A stretch of DNA of 64,000 nucleotides from Augochlora pura (Eukaryota > Arthropoda > Insecta > Hymenoptera > Halictidae). The stretch covers positions 24,737,640-24,801,639 of the forward strand of contig NC_135781.1 in the NCBI RefSeq assembly GCF_028453695.1, written 5' to 3'. Numbering within the stretch: the first letter of the stretch is position 1; each line of letters begins with the position of its first letter. The notes below the pieces were generated by a model that was not told the DNA's origin, searched no databases, and was given only the letters and a program-made list of their open reading frames with translations. Positions 52,847 through 63,962 of the stretch are shown here, one piece after another. Both the position numbers and the translations under genes were made by a program.

Positions 52847-53214
52847 AGCAAGCGAACCACCTGAACCTGTTCAACAACCGGCAGCAGCCGAAGAAGAAGC
52901 GCAAGAGCAGGACGGCGTTCACGAACCAGCAGATCTTCGAGCTGGAGAAGCGGTTCCTCTACCAGAAGTACTTGAGCCCTGCGGACAGGGACGAGATCGC
53001 GCAGCAGCTGGGCCTGAGCAATGCTCAGGTGATCACGTGGTTCCAGAACCGAAGGGCGAAGCTCAAGAGGGACATGGAGGAGCTGAAGAAGGACGTGCAA
53101 ACGGTGAACCCGCTCTTGGTGGCTCAGCACCATAAGACCTTCCTGGAGAACGTGCAAGACCTGGGGATCCTGAAGAAACGGCCTCTGCCCAGTTCGATGG
53201 ATGAGAAGTCGTAG
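52847..53214 (+). CDS. lb: ladybird/Lbx homeobox transcription factor, coding exon 2 (homeodomain and C-terminus, residues 364-485)
   Basis: This exon encodes the DNA-binding half. Before the homeodomain is the Lbx-typical LNLFNNRQQP segment followed by a basic KKKRK cluster that should serve as nuclear localisation signal and N-terminal arm. The homeodomain spans residues 381-440 (52897-53076). It has F8, the helix-1 stretch QQIFELEKRF, the Lbx-diagnostic YLSPADRDEIA, and recognition helix WFQNRRAKLK with W48, F49, Q50 and N51 at residues 428-431; no key residue is missing. After it lie MEELKKDV, as in ladybird proteins, and a conserved tail block HKTFLENVQDL at 459-469. TAG is at 53212-53214. 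Exon 1 plus exon 2 give 1458 bases, 485 residues, close to the length known for Drosophila lbe. Which Drosophila paralogue it corresponds to cannot be decided, so the generic symbol lb is used. Confidence 0.97.
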
Positions 53215-53418
53215 GAGCCATCTCGACGGGCGCCCAACCACCGGTAAAATTCCCTCGAGGCTCTCGAAAGGACCTCTGGACTTCGCCCAGATCATCCGAT
53301 CCGACCCTTTCCATCGATCGTCCACCTTCGTCGATCAAAATCGAGAGGACTATTTCTCTTGGTCGATCGGCTCGGAGCAGACAAACTCTCTTTGCCCTGG
53401 AAGCGGTCGGGTGCAACG

Positions 53419-53437
53419 GGGCGTGGCTTCGTTGCTC
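53419..53437 (+). repeat. 19-bp exact repeat, copy 1
   Basis: GGGCGTGGCTTCGTTGCTC occurs here and exactly again at 59304-59322, with a third degenerate copy at about 59182-59198. It contains GGGCGTGGC, a KLF/Sp-type site. The flanks of the copies do not align, so it is not an obvious segmental duplication. Confidence 0.5.
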
Positions 53438-54248
53438 GCTGTTGCTCACCCGGAGCCAAAACCGTTCCGTAGGGCAATCTCTGCCCTCACCCGATTCGCG
53501 GTACTCGAAGGATGATTCGAAGACGATGATCTGGCGAAGCTGGAAGTCAGAAACGGTACAAAGACAGCGAAACAGGATTCTCCGACGTTCCCTTCGGAAG
53601 AGCAAAGACTGAGAGTCCAACGAACGCGGATGCAGATAGATGGGGAAATTGGTGCGGCTGTTCTGTGAGTGGTGATGTCCCGAATGTTCTGTAAATGAAA
53701 GACTGCCAAATATTCACGGGCACCGCCTCCGCAACAGATCATATTTTCGATATTAGGATCGTTCCGTTCGCGGCGAGCCATCGTCGAGCATTTTCGGACG
53801 ACGTTGACGAAGACGGGGAAAGGAATTTCCACGAGGCGGATAAGAGCCGCGGAGACACGGGAAGCGTTCTCAACACTTTGATGCGCGGGGAAAGAAGCTA
53901 TGAAAGAATTTTCATTCGGTATTTATGCAACGAAATGCAAATGATCGAACCACGAGAGGCGCCTTTCGAAGCAAGTCCTCTCATCGAGTACAATAACCGC
54001 GGTGGTGAACGGTATATCGCAATTGCACAAACTATAACTGTACAGTCGCCAAGTGGGGCGTGACGAGGCGCCACTTGCATACCTGCGACGAAACGTAATT
54101 GGATGAACAATGGAGGCAGAATTTTTGAATTTAAGCGAGCCGGAGCGAACGGAAGCTATTATTTTTCGGAGGCGGCGAAAAGCAAGGTTTCGTACGACGA
54201 TCAGTTCCTTCCAAGGAACGAATTCAGTGCAGAACTAGAGCGATCGAA

Positions 54249-54256
54249 ATCAGGTG
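54249..54256. repeat. Left target-site duplication of hAT-like MITE
   Basis: ATCAGGTG here is repeated exactly at 54503-54510, flanking the palindromic element. Confidence 0.8.
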
Positions 54257-54502
54257 CAGTGCAGTCATGAAAATCAACTACGGAAGGCGACGCATGCGCA
54301 GGAAGTCCCGCACAGTGGCGTGGGACGACTACCTGGCGAACATTACAATTCTGAATTACGATTAGACAGGAGTTCTGCGTCGCGTCACCATTGTCAGGTT
54401 ATGTCCAGAATCGCAATGTTCACCCTATAGACGAAAAACGCCATTGTGCGGGATTCCCTGCGCATGCGTTACCTTGCGTAGTTGATTTTCATGATTGCAC
54501 TG
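54257..54502. mobile_element. Palindromic hAT-like MITE, 246 bp, with 8-bp target duplication
   Basis: The element starts CAGTGCAGTC and ends GATTGCACTG. The outer 65 bases of the two ends are inverted copies with 58 matches, and weaker complementarity continues almost to the centre near 54380, making the whole element one large foldback. Perfect 8-bp direct repeats flank it. An 8-bp duplication and CAGTG termini fit the hAT superfamily. It encodes nothing. It lies 1.04 kb after the ladybird stop codon and before the poly(A) signals, so it is probably transcribed in the sense direction and would fold into a long imperfect RNA hairpin. Confidence 0.85.
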
Positions 54503-54510
54503 ATCAGGTG
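54503..54510. repeat. Right target-site duplication of hAT-like MITE
   Basis: Exact second copy of ATCAGGTG. Confidence 0.8.
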
Positions 54511-54644
54511 TTCCCGTGTCTGCGTGCTCAAGGATGGCAGTGATTTTTCGTTTGGTTGAGCGGAATCCGCGAGATACCCTGTATTATATTGTATTTATTG
54601 CGTGCAGAGGAGGATGGTGAAGAAAGCCAAATGAGCCGGAGAGC

Positions 54645-54651
<7 letters not shown>

Positions 54652-54687
<36 letters not shown>
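54652..54687. repeat. (AG)18 microsatellite
   Basis: Thirty-six uninterrupted bases of AG in the presumed 3' UTR. Likely length-polymorphic. Confidence 0.9.
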
Positions 54688-54688
<1 letters not shown>

Positions 54689-54782
54689 ATCGGTAATAAG
54701 TTATTAAGTAAATATCCTAGCGCATTATAAATTATGAAACGAGGCGGGCCGACGCGAGGCGAAGCGACACGAGCCTCGATCC

Positions 54783-54801
54783 TGTACATAAGCTGTATAT
54801 A
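54783..54801 (+). promoter_or_regulatory. Tandem Pumilio response elements in the presumed 3' UTR
   Basis: TGTACATA (54783-54790) and TGTATATA (54794-54801) both match the PUF-protein consensus UGUANAUA on the sense strand, three bases apart and about 130 bases before the first poly(A) signal. Role in translational repression is inferred from the motif. Confidence 0.45.
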
Positions 54802-54929
54802 CGTCGTTCTCCCAAATCCCCGAGTCCCTCGAGATAACCCCCGTCCCCCGCCCCAATTTCCTCGACACACCCCATTCGATAATGTTTACGTATAAACGAG
54901 AGATAGAAACGTCGGAAACACGTGTAGAG

Positions 54930-54935
54930 AATAAA
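54930..54935 (+). terminator. Candidate proximal poly(A) signal AATAAA
   Basis: Canonical hexamer about 1.7 kb after the stop codon, the first AATAAA downstream of the coding region. Confidence 0.5.
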
Positions 54936-55140
54936 AAAATTCAGATGAATTATAAACGATAGATGGGACACTGCAATATACCTGATCATCAGATTAATTA
55001 GTGAGCTTTACGACCGCGTTAGAAGATGTAAATCCGTATCGCGTACATCGCTTAATGGTTTACGAGGTGATAGACGCGTGAAAGGGAAGCTGAGAGTGCG
55101 TGCGTGCGAATCGGACTTAGTACTGTGTATAGTGAGTCTA

Positions 55141-55146
55141 AATAAA
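55141..55146 (+). terminator. Candidate distal poly(A) signal AATAAA
   Basis: Second canonical hexamer. Use of this site would add an AGCTTTA (Brd-box-like) motif at 55004-55010 to the transcript. Confidence 0.5.
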
Positions 55147-55165
55147 TGGAGACATTTAAAATACA

Positions 55166-58042
55166 CGCGCGGAGTAATTGCGAGTATCGCGGTACCCTCT
55201 GCCCACCCTTTTCCCGACGATCCTCTTCTATGCCACGCACGAACAGGAGGATCCGAACAACAGGTAAGTCGTTTCGTGTCGGAATAATCCGGAAGCAGTC
55301 GCTGGACTCGTTACGTCGTTCTTGACAACGACTCGTGGGATTCTTTCCCGCGATAATATCTTCATTAGAGATATCTTCATCGAGGCGGCCAACCACAAAG
55401 GGTGGAAACAATTCGGGGCGACGACGATCAAAACCAGAGTCGCGGTGGAAAACGTTGGGAAAGAATGGAAATGTTTCGTATTTTGCGAAATTGTAGAAGA
55501 AAGGAGAACGATAACGAGACGCGACGGCTTCGAAAGAATAGAGGGCAGGCGAAAGACAGAAGGCGAATCCGCGGGGCCGGTCGGGGCCTTCAAAGGCGAG
55601 CGCGAGAGGCGAGGAGGAATTATTCTCTAAAAATAGCGTGATACACGCTGCCCTTCCCAGAACCTTTTGAAGCCGCTCGCGAGGTTTATTCGAAGCTGTA
55701 ATTTATTAAGATGAAGTCATTTCGCTTTTCCCGGTCGAACCTGTTCAAGCGAACTCTGGCACTCGTCATAACCAGTCATCCGAAATCGCGGCTAGCTAAC
55801 AACAACAACCGGTATCGAGAACCGCAAAGCCTGGCACGCTCGTCGTCGAATGCTCCGCCAAGGATAATAATTATAAAATTATTCCATCGGATTCCGAGCA
55901 ACCCAGATCGAGACGAGAAATGCATAGAAATCCGCGAGCATATTTTTCGATGAGTCCGGTTAGCGGAGGACGATTGTGGAAATAATTTTTGGATTTTCCT
56001 CCGCGTTATCGGTACGACTAAAACAAGATTGCCGCGATGACGACGCGCGCGCACGCTAATGGTGTCGTGGCGATGCTTTCCCGAAGCCGGTCACTCGTAA
56101 ATAGAAATGCTAACCAGCCATCGGTGACCAGTCCGCCGCAATGAGAGATGTACAGAGAAGATACCCCGAGCATATTACCGACCTACTTCCTGTTAGCTGG
56201 GGTATCTGATGTTAAACGGAACCATTTTATATCGAGTCTCGTTAATGAGCCCGTCATTAGCCTGTCGTCCATTATCTCGATATAAAACACGCGTCGTTAC
56301 CGGCCTGTTGATCGATTAATCGCCGCTGAATCTAGGATGTCTATTAGAAGCGCGATTACGCCCGGCGAGCATGCACGCTGATTACACGTTTTACGGTTCG
56401 CCTGGTGCGCGCTCGGCGCTGCCCCGCGCGAGACGCGAGACGCGAGACGCTCTCGCGGCCGTGACTGATAAGACGCGCTTGTCGCGATATGATCGCGTCG
56501 AAAACAACAGGAAGAAACGGCTAAACGGCGTTACGCGCCAGCCGTCCCGAGACATCTCCCGGCGCAGCGCGGCGATTCACTTTTATTAAGGGGGATTATG
56601 TAACTGAACGTTTCGAGCGCAGTTTTACGTCGTTTCGATGGGTCCGCCGTGCACCAGGAAGTTGTAACCGAGGCCGCCAATTAATCCCTCGGTCTTATTC
56701 TTCTTCTTGAAACCTCGGAGACCAATTAATCGAGTCAGGCAGTGCTCGATCCCACGAACGAAATGTTATACTCTATACGAAAAGCGTTCTACTCATGTTC
56801 TTCGAAACGAATCAATGTTGGCATCAATAGGAATCAAAAGGGACGCCATTTCAAAAAGGTATTATTTCCGCACGGTATTTACGAGTCACCGATGTGTCAC
56901 CAAGTATAAGTACTCTCTGCGAACTGACGACGGAGCAAATAACCGGCCGCGACACGTACACGTTCAGTCGATCCTGTTTCGACAGTCGAAACCGTTCGTT
57001 GCTCGAGCTCGAGAGGGGTTCGTAGCCGTTGCTGGCACCGACGGGTCCATATATGAAGCAGTAAGCAAGGTAGCCCGCGCCGCCCTGTAATTCAGCCGCC
57101 GCAACATCCAAATAAAGAATTCATAATGGCGATGATGACCACCGCCAATTTTCTCGATATAGCCGATACACCAATAACTCAACCGATATCCAGCCGGTAT
57201 GTCGGCGTAATTTCGCTTATTGTCCCCCGGGTCTCCGCGAAACGAGAATGACATTCAATGAAAAATAAAAAAGAACCGGCCCGATTGTGGTCCACGAACG
57301 CAGTCAATTCTTATTGTCTGACCTATTGTTCACGCGGTGCACGTTTCATCGGGGCCCCTAGAGTTAATCGATCCTGTCATGCGACAACCCTTTCCCACCC
57401 TCGCGAATTCACTTCTTGTCCTGTCAGCTGTTACTTTTTTCGAACCACGGCTACAATAAAATAACATTGTACCACGTAATTGAATAATTTTAGGAAAATA
57501 ATGTTCCGCGTGATTCAGTCGAGGCTCGTTCGTCGAACGAACTTTTCATTGGAAAACTCGACTGCAATTACGCGGCTGCAATTTTCTGAAGCGATTAGAG
57601 TAACCGTGAACTGTTAACTTCTCTACGATCCCTGAAAGCTCCGAGAGTCGATTAGCGTCGAACGTTAAGTATTCTCGCGCGGCAGGTTCGGTCGCTAACG
57701 ACATACAGCCCAGGACCCTTTGCATAATCCCGACCAGTGGAGATTCCTCAATAGCGGGCCAGGCCGGGCCGGCCAGATCATTTTCCTGGCATTGACACGC
57801 CCCCGTAATTCGAACTCATTTACTCGTTGACTCGCTTAACCCGCAGCCAGTCATGCGTCAGTCAGCTGCGGCCCCGTGCGGCAGATCCGTAATTTCGACG
57901 AGATCTCCAGTTGAGCACGCGAGAAACAAGTTTCCTTCGGTCCACAATGTAATTAGACACTGGCGAATCTAGGCTGGATCCATCAGCCGGCCTCGTTAAT
58001 ACGATACACCTCGGTTGACCACTCGTTGCGCCCAAATCTCTC
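55166..58042. other. Downstream intergenic flank, proximal part
   Basis: No coding or RNA gene is seen. A GCGAGAC-type patch lies near 56425-56450. The structured segment at 56159-56287 is listed separately. Confidence 0.55.
56159..56287. other. Two adjacent inverted repeats, the second nested
   Basis: The first dyad pairs AGATACCCC (56159-56167) with GGGGTATCT (56199-56207), extended by AGC/GCT past one bulged base. The second pairs TTTTATATCGAG (56225-56236) with CTCGATATAAAA (56276-56287) perfectly, and inside its loop TAATGA (56243-56248) pairs with TCATTA (56254-56259). No target duplications mark it as a transposon. It may be a structured RNA, a paired binding site, or a decayed foldback. 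Confidence 0.55.
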
Positions 58043-58065
58043 GTTCTCTCTCCTTGTCCCTTCCC

Positions 58066-58105
<40 letters not shown>
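58043..58105. repeat. (CT)n microsatellite
   Basis: Interrupted CT tract on the + strand. Confidence 0.85.
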
Positions 58106-59303
58106 ATTTTATCTTCTTTGACCGTTCCTCCACCCACTCTCGGCTCCTCGTTCGCTGTCTTTCCACCCTCGGCTCCCTTCTGAAGCCGGTGCGGCGTGGC
58201 GTTTTTTCGATTCCTCGCAGACCGACTACTCTTCCGCGGCCTACCTGCCTACCGGGGTCTTTGATCCTCCTCCCGCCAACGGGATTCATTTACACGGGAG
58301 GAGGACTGCTTTTCGGCCGTGATACCTCCGCTAACGAGAGCTCGCGACCCCGGGCACGTTCGCCATGGCTCAGCCTCGGCCTCCCTGTGGATCTTGCCTC
58401 GACTAACTAGATGTTAATAGTCTCCACGGACGTGGGAACCGTAGCGACATCGAGGAGCCTGACTCGGCTACCTGAACCCTACGCGTCGCGTCGATTCCCA
58501 ACGACGATCTAATACGTGCGCAACTTTAACCTTTCGCGAGCGATCACGATTAGCCGGCCATTAGAGTACAGGTCATTCAATTTTCTCGAATGGGCTTCCC
58601 TCCTTCTCCGATCGTATCGGGAACGAAATCGCACAGCGAACGGCCCACAGTTTCCCGAATAGAATCCTTCTAATTTCTCTTTTCGAGGTCGCGTGACTGG
58701 CCTGGCTCCTCCTACAAACGACTCGGCAGGATCCAATTGTTCACAATCCAGCAAGCTGATTGTTCGATCGCGCGACGACGCTCCATAATTCCCCACGCCG
58801 GTCAATTAAAACTTAGTCACCTTTTAATACGCCGCTGGTTCAACGGTCCAGAGGTGTAGCTTTCTTGTTTGCGGGGCGGTTTCGGAGCCTCATCCATCAG
58901 CGGCGACCTCCATCGGCTGTCGCAAAAACCGACGAGCTTGTCCGACGCGTTCGAGGTTGGCCCAAATAACTTGGGACTTCTTCTTGAACGCTCGCCTCCC
59001 TTGGATATTTAATTAATGGGTGTTTAAGTCGATGTTGTACTAGCTGCGGATGCTCCCTGCCCTTGGGTACGTCCTGGATTGCTTCCAGCAGAGGACAGAC
59101 GATCTACGTAGACGGTACGACTCTTGAATTGAATGATAGTTGATGGATCTCCAGTGTCTATCTGTTAGCTTCGAGTAGGCGTGGCTTTGTGGCTCCTAAT
59201 TTCAGGAATCTCTGTCGACGGTCGTTTTAAACTGGCATCCAGTGCAAACGACGCCAGAAAGGTAGATGGGACACCACCAATGGAAGATTATCTTGCCCAA
59301 GGA

Positions 59304-59322
59304 GGGCGTGGCTTCGTTGCTC
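59304..59322 (+). repeat. 19-bp exact repeat, copy 2
   Basis: Exact match to 53419-53437, including GGGCGTGGC. Confidence 0.5.
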
Positions 59323-59719
59323 CCGATTCCAAATGAGCACGCAACTGTCCTCCGTCCCTGGGACGCGAGACCGCAGGCAAATCGTCGATTCAACGGTCTC
59401 CGAGTCTCCTTGCACGGTTTCCTTGACCAAATTCGCGGCGGGCGAGGTGGGAGCCGCGAATAAACGCCACCGATAAATTTCTCTAGAAACTGGAATGCCC
59501 AGGACCACCTCCACGCTTACCAGTTGCAACACTTCTGGCTTCGCTGATCGGACAAACTGCCGGCTAGCCGGTGATCTATAGCGATGCTCGGGCCTCGCCC
59601 GGTACAATAACCGAGGTGAGAGCGAGAGTGTAGGGGATCCGGAGGTCTGTAATCAGGAGCCGAGCCGCTGGCAGACCCTGCCGCGGTCCCGGGCCTCCTT
59701 ACCATTAACCTATCCGGTA

Positions 59720-59755
59720 ACCGTTCTGTTCCGTTCTGTTCCGTTCCGTTCCGTC
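59720..59755. repeat. Pentanucleotide repeat (TTCCG/TTCTG)
   Basis: About six tandem five-base units. Confidence 0.75.
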
Positions 59756-60130
59756 AACCTGACGTCATCGTGATCCCTGATCATTCCATGACGCACGCAT
59801 CGCATGCGCGGATACTTTGACGCGATTCCTGTACCCTGATTCCCGCATACTTTCGCTGGTCTGCACAATCCTTAGCCCTAGACACTAAATCGTGTTCGTC
59901 TAGAATGTCTGGAACACATTTAAACCGTCTCTCGAACGTCTCTCCCAAAGTCAATAAGCCTAGTGGGTCTTGGAAAATTCATCGTGACATTTTTACCGAG
60001 AAGTTGAACAGTTCCTTGTTAATGGAAGTTTGCCATACGTCGTAACCGGCAAAATCCGTTAGCGATTATTTCATTCGGTTCGTCCAAGATCGTCGAGGAG
60101 GTGTCGGCTCGAATCGCTCGAAGCGTGAAG

Positions 60131-60151
60131 CCGTGCCGTGCCGTGCCGTGC
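60131..60151. repeat. (GCCGT)4 short tandem repeat
   Basis: Four tandem copies. Confidence 0.75.
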
Positions 60152-63100
60152 CCGCGTCTCTCCTTCTCCGTCTCGTTCTCCGTTTAGCCCGGCGCGGTGT
60201 GTCCGTTTTGGATCCTTGAATCGCGGTTCGTTCGTGAATTAATGGTCCTCCCTTTTGAGGCGATCGAGGCGAACCCGAGAACTTCGAGAAGAAGGGATTA
60301 ATTTGGCTGCACGCGGCTCACCTGGTGAATGGACTTCCTCAATAGAGGACGCGGAACGAACCTTTTGAATCAGCCTCTACATTCTACGGTATGTCGTTAC
60401 ATCCAACCCGGTACCGTCCACAGCCAATGTCACCGTAATTAGCAATCGTTCCGGATTCGTCCGATGGACAGACTAGTTACCGTGAACGTTCGAACGGGTA
60501 ATCAGGCTGATTGATTGACGGGTTGGATTTCGACGTTTACAGGCTGTCAGGTCCAATGAAGTCGCCGTCAGATTTCCGCCGGTACATTTTCATTTATTAT
60601 TCCAGGCTACTGGCTTTCCCCGTTATTATCTAACCGTATACTTTCCTACAATTTTTAGCCTGCCTATGCTCTTCGCGTTACCGCACCTAGACAGGCTGTG
60701 GACGCTTTTTACAGCGGCGTAATGATCCAAATTAATTTGTAACAATTCTACAGACCCGATCAACAGACCTAGAATATGAAACGAGATCTTCTTGGAATCA
60801 TCTGTCGACTTCGAGTGAATAGGTATTATGGAGTAGCAGACAGATCTCACTTGTCGCTAGACCCCTAGAACGCTCTTAGATCCCAACTAGCTCGGTCGAT
60901 CAGTGGATTAGGTCAACCGAACCATCGGACAGACCTACTCGGTCGTTCGATCTACTTAATTTCCAATCTGGTAGATCGAATATCTGCTGCCGTCGCTTAT
61001 AACCCCGGAGTGCTTATAGATCCCCGAGCCTACAGTTTAACGGACAAATGAACGGCTCGGCGAAGTACAAGAAAATTAACGTAGACGCTATTAGATAATT
61101 CGCACTAAATAGATCAGGTAGAACGGAGATCATCGACGCGTCTGCAAGAAATTTCAGTTCGATGACTTTCTGTATACACTGCGTACAGGCTCATCCCGTG
61201 TGGAACGGTCAATATTCTAATCCCAGTTCCCAGCAAGCCAATCATTTAGCCGTCAAAGAGTGATTAATCGAGGGAACGGTTGCTTGGTCAAACGGGTGAC
61301 CCGGCGAAACTGTCGAACCGATCGACCTATTAACGTCAAGCTGCGCCAATACCGCGTTATCATTTACGCTACCTGAACTGTTACTCTCTGCGCGCGGGCC
61401 GGACAAATTCTCTAACTCATCGAACGCTACGGAACGACCGGATCTTCCGTGTAACACGCTTCTCCCAGGCTCGTTTACGCTTCGAGGATCTTCCCGGAAT
61501 TATAGGCTGCACGGTTCTTCGTTTTCTCCTTTCCTCGACGGCCAATTTGCCGGAGAATTATACGATTTTCCTTGAAAAAGCTTGGCAGGCCGTTGTGCGA
61601 ACGCTCCGACCCCTGTCGACCGCGATGAGGAAGACTCTGCTTCTTTGGGATCGACGGGCCAAGTTGGATCGCCGCGCCGATCGCCGAGCGGATCGCGCAC
61701 CGCGAGAGTTCGTTAGCGGCCAACTGTTGAATATCATGGCTTTTTAGCCTGCAGGTGTCATTAGGCCGCGGACGGACGGACGCTGATTGGTCTCGGCCGA
61801 TCGCCCTCGGGGACACCGGCTCATCAGCTGTCCCATTCGCGCCGGCGAGGCAAGGCGACCGCGTCGGCGACGGCGACGGCGACGCTGAGGCGTTTCTTCG
61901 ACGAATCTAGCTCCCCTGTGCTCCGATTCTCCCACAGCCCCTCATTTAAACCACTCCCTTCGAAATGATCCCTACGATCTAGTTTCTCCTAGCCTAAAAG
62001 ATCGCCGCGACTATTTGATCCGTCTTCGCCCGAGCCGAAATACATACTGCGTGTTTCTCTACAACTCCGTGCAGTCGTATCAACTCGCATTTTCACTTAA
62101 ATGTTCCTCAGAATTGTTCCGAACAAAAATACACTTTCCTGAAATGTACGTCGAACGGTAAAGATCTCGCAGCGCAGATTTCTCACCGATTCCAGAAAAC
62201 GTTTCCGAGGAAGCTGCGAGAAGCTGTCGCTGTCAATTGTCTTGAAACGCGAGGGCCCAAGGAGTTTAGACACGGGTTGCATCGGCGAGCGCCGCGCCGT
62301 GCCTCGCCGATGAGCGTGTGCACGCAATATTTTCCAAGCGTTGGAAATTGTTCCGTTAATAAAGGAAAATTGGCGGATCTCCGGGAACGGAACAAGAGTC
62401 GCGAGGGTATAGTTGGCGGACGGCTGCGAGGTACGCGGGGCCGCTCTCCGAGTATCATTTTTCAGCGCTAATTGGATTGGCCGTTCAAATACGGCGAATC
62501 AAGACGTCGGTGCGGGATAGAGAGGATAGAGTGCTGCACGGCGAAGTCTCTCCGAGGGAAATCCGAGGCACGAATATCGGATATCGTTCTGTATTATGGC
62601 TTGGGCGTTATTCGAAGGCGCTACTTAATTATCCGGAGGCCTCTAATCTGCCTGCGCCGACACACACGCCACGCTGCGCACCTAATAGACGCTGAGGCCG
62701 AGCCTAAACCCTGGATGCCAAAATCTTGCTCCGAGCGGAAGGAAGAGAGCTTGCATACGCTCCGGATTATGACATTTCCGCAGATGTTCGATCGATCGAT
62801 CGTGCATCGATTAATTTCCCCTAAGCCGTCCCTTAAACGCTGTCTCTCTCAGTCTGTGGCGCGGTAAGCGTCGGAAGTTTATCCCAAGTACAAAATTATA
62901 ATAATTTCGATGATTGAACCGAAAGTAGAAAGTTAGAATGAATCATTCTAGATGATGTTCAGATATTTTGCAAGTTAAACGTTCTAGTTAAACCTAGTTC
63001 GTTCGAGTACATTAGAATGTAGATGAATTTTGATATCTAGGAAAGAATTAGTGTCGCCTACATGTATGACCGAGTCTCCAAGACTCAGTCTCCAAGAGTC

Positions 63101-63338
63101 TACACCATGCATCAGAACGTCTGCGAATCACTTGAGAGAACGAGTAATTTCGACTGTATACTTCCAAAAAGTCATTCGAAAATAAGTCCGGGCCCCGATT
63201 ACGATGTAGGAACCAATTAAACCGATTGTTAGCGTCGCAGCTAACGCGACAGGACCATCTGTCGGATTCACCGAATCACGATCGATTACTCAAAGGCGAC
63301 AGCGATCGCGTGTCAACGATCACGAGATCTAGGGTCCC

Positions 63339-63366
63339 GGGGGGGGGGGGGGGGGGGGGGGGGGGG
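63339..63366. repeat. 28-G homopolymer
   Basis: Twenty-eight consecutive G preceded by CCC. Either a true G-quadruplex-prone tract or a length error. Confidence 0.8.
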
Positions 63367-63962
63367 TGAGGGGCCGAGGAGTGGACGAGGAGGGACAGGA
63401 TAGTGTTCGCGGAGACAAAAGCCGGCGTAGATAGGCTCGCAGGAATCCAGAGGATCCCGAGAAGAGGATCTCGGCACTCGGCACTCGGCACACGGGGGTT
63501 CGGATTATTAGTGAGCGGGTAGTCGTGGAAGGTGTGATTCTGACGTGTCGGACGCCTCTTCTCCGCAGGTGAGAGACACCATAGGTCCTGCAGCCCGTGC
63601 AACAGAGACCGAGCGAGACGAACGAACGAGGGAGAGAATGGGGGGCAGCAAGCAGAAGAATCGCGGCTAAGAACCAGAAGAGGCAGAACGAGAGAGAAAG
63701 AGCAAGAGAGAGGGAGTGAGAAGGGATGGAAGAGAGAAGGAGATCGAGATCGTACCGGATGAACAGGCGAACCTGGAGCACGATGAGGAAAAGAGAGAAT
63801 CAGGCGGTGAGAGGTAGAGGAAGGTGAGGAACAGGAACAGGGTCTGGAGGGGAGGAGAGAAGTAGGATGCTCGGGGACTCGGGGTGGGAGAAGATCAAAC
63901 GAGCCGACAAGCCACGGGGTGGTCTCTACCCGCGCTCCTTCGCCGCTGTTCCTTCTCCTCGT
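63367..63962. other. Purine-rich flank
   Basis: Strong G/A bias on the + strand, especially 63600-63860, with AGAGAG and GGAGG repetition. The 150-codon minus-strand frame here is a pyrimidine-repeat artefact. Confidence 0.5.

Larger units (their letters stand above)
53215..55165 (+). other. Probable 3' UTR of ladybird
   Basis: From the stop codon to just past the second AATAAA there is no further coding sequence. The region holds a 19-mer shared with the downstream flank, a palindromic MITE, an (AG)18 tract, two Pumilio-type motifs, and poly(A) signals at 54930 and 55141. Its true extent is unmapped; a shorter UTR ending before the MITE at an unusual signal is possible. Confidence 0.55.
58106..63338. 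other. Downstream intergenic flank, distal part
   Basis: It contains the second 19-mer copy (59304), short TTCCG-type (59720-59755) and GCCGT (60131-60151) tandem units and an AT-rich island at about 62870-63070. No homeobox, other protein domain or tRNA-like B box is recognisable on either strand. Confidence 0.5.

Noticed and set aside
52777..53325. 182-codon minus-strand frame over the homeobox
   Set aside because: Antisense of exon 2; the sense strand encodes a complete homeodomain.
53063..53620. 185-codon minus-strand frame
   Set aside because: Overlaps exon 2 and the 3' UTR in antisense with no recognisable domain.
63329..63781. 150-codon minus-strand frame with Ser/Leu and Pro runs
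   Set aside because: Produced by the purine/G-rich repeat and the 28-G homopolymer; not a credible protein.
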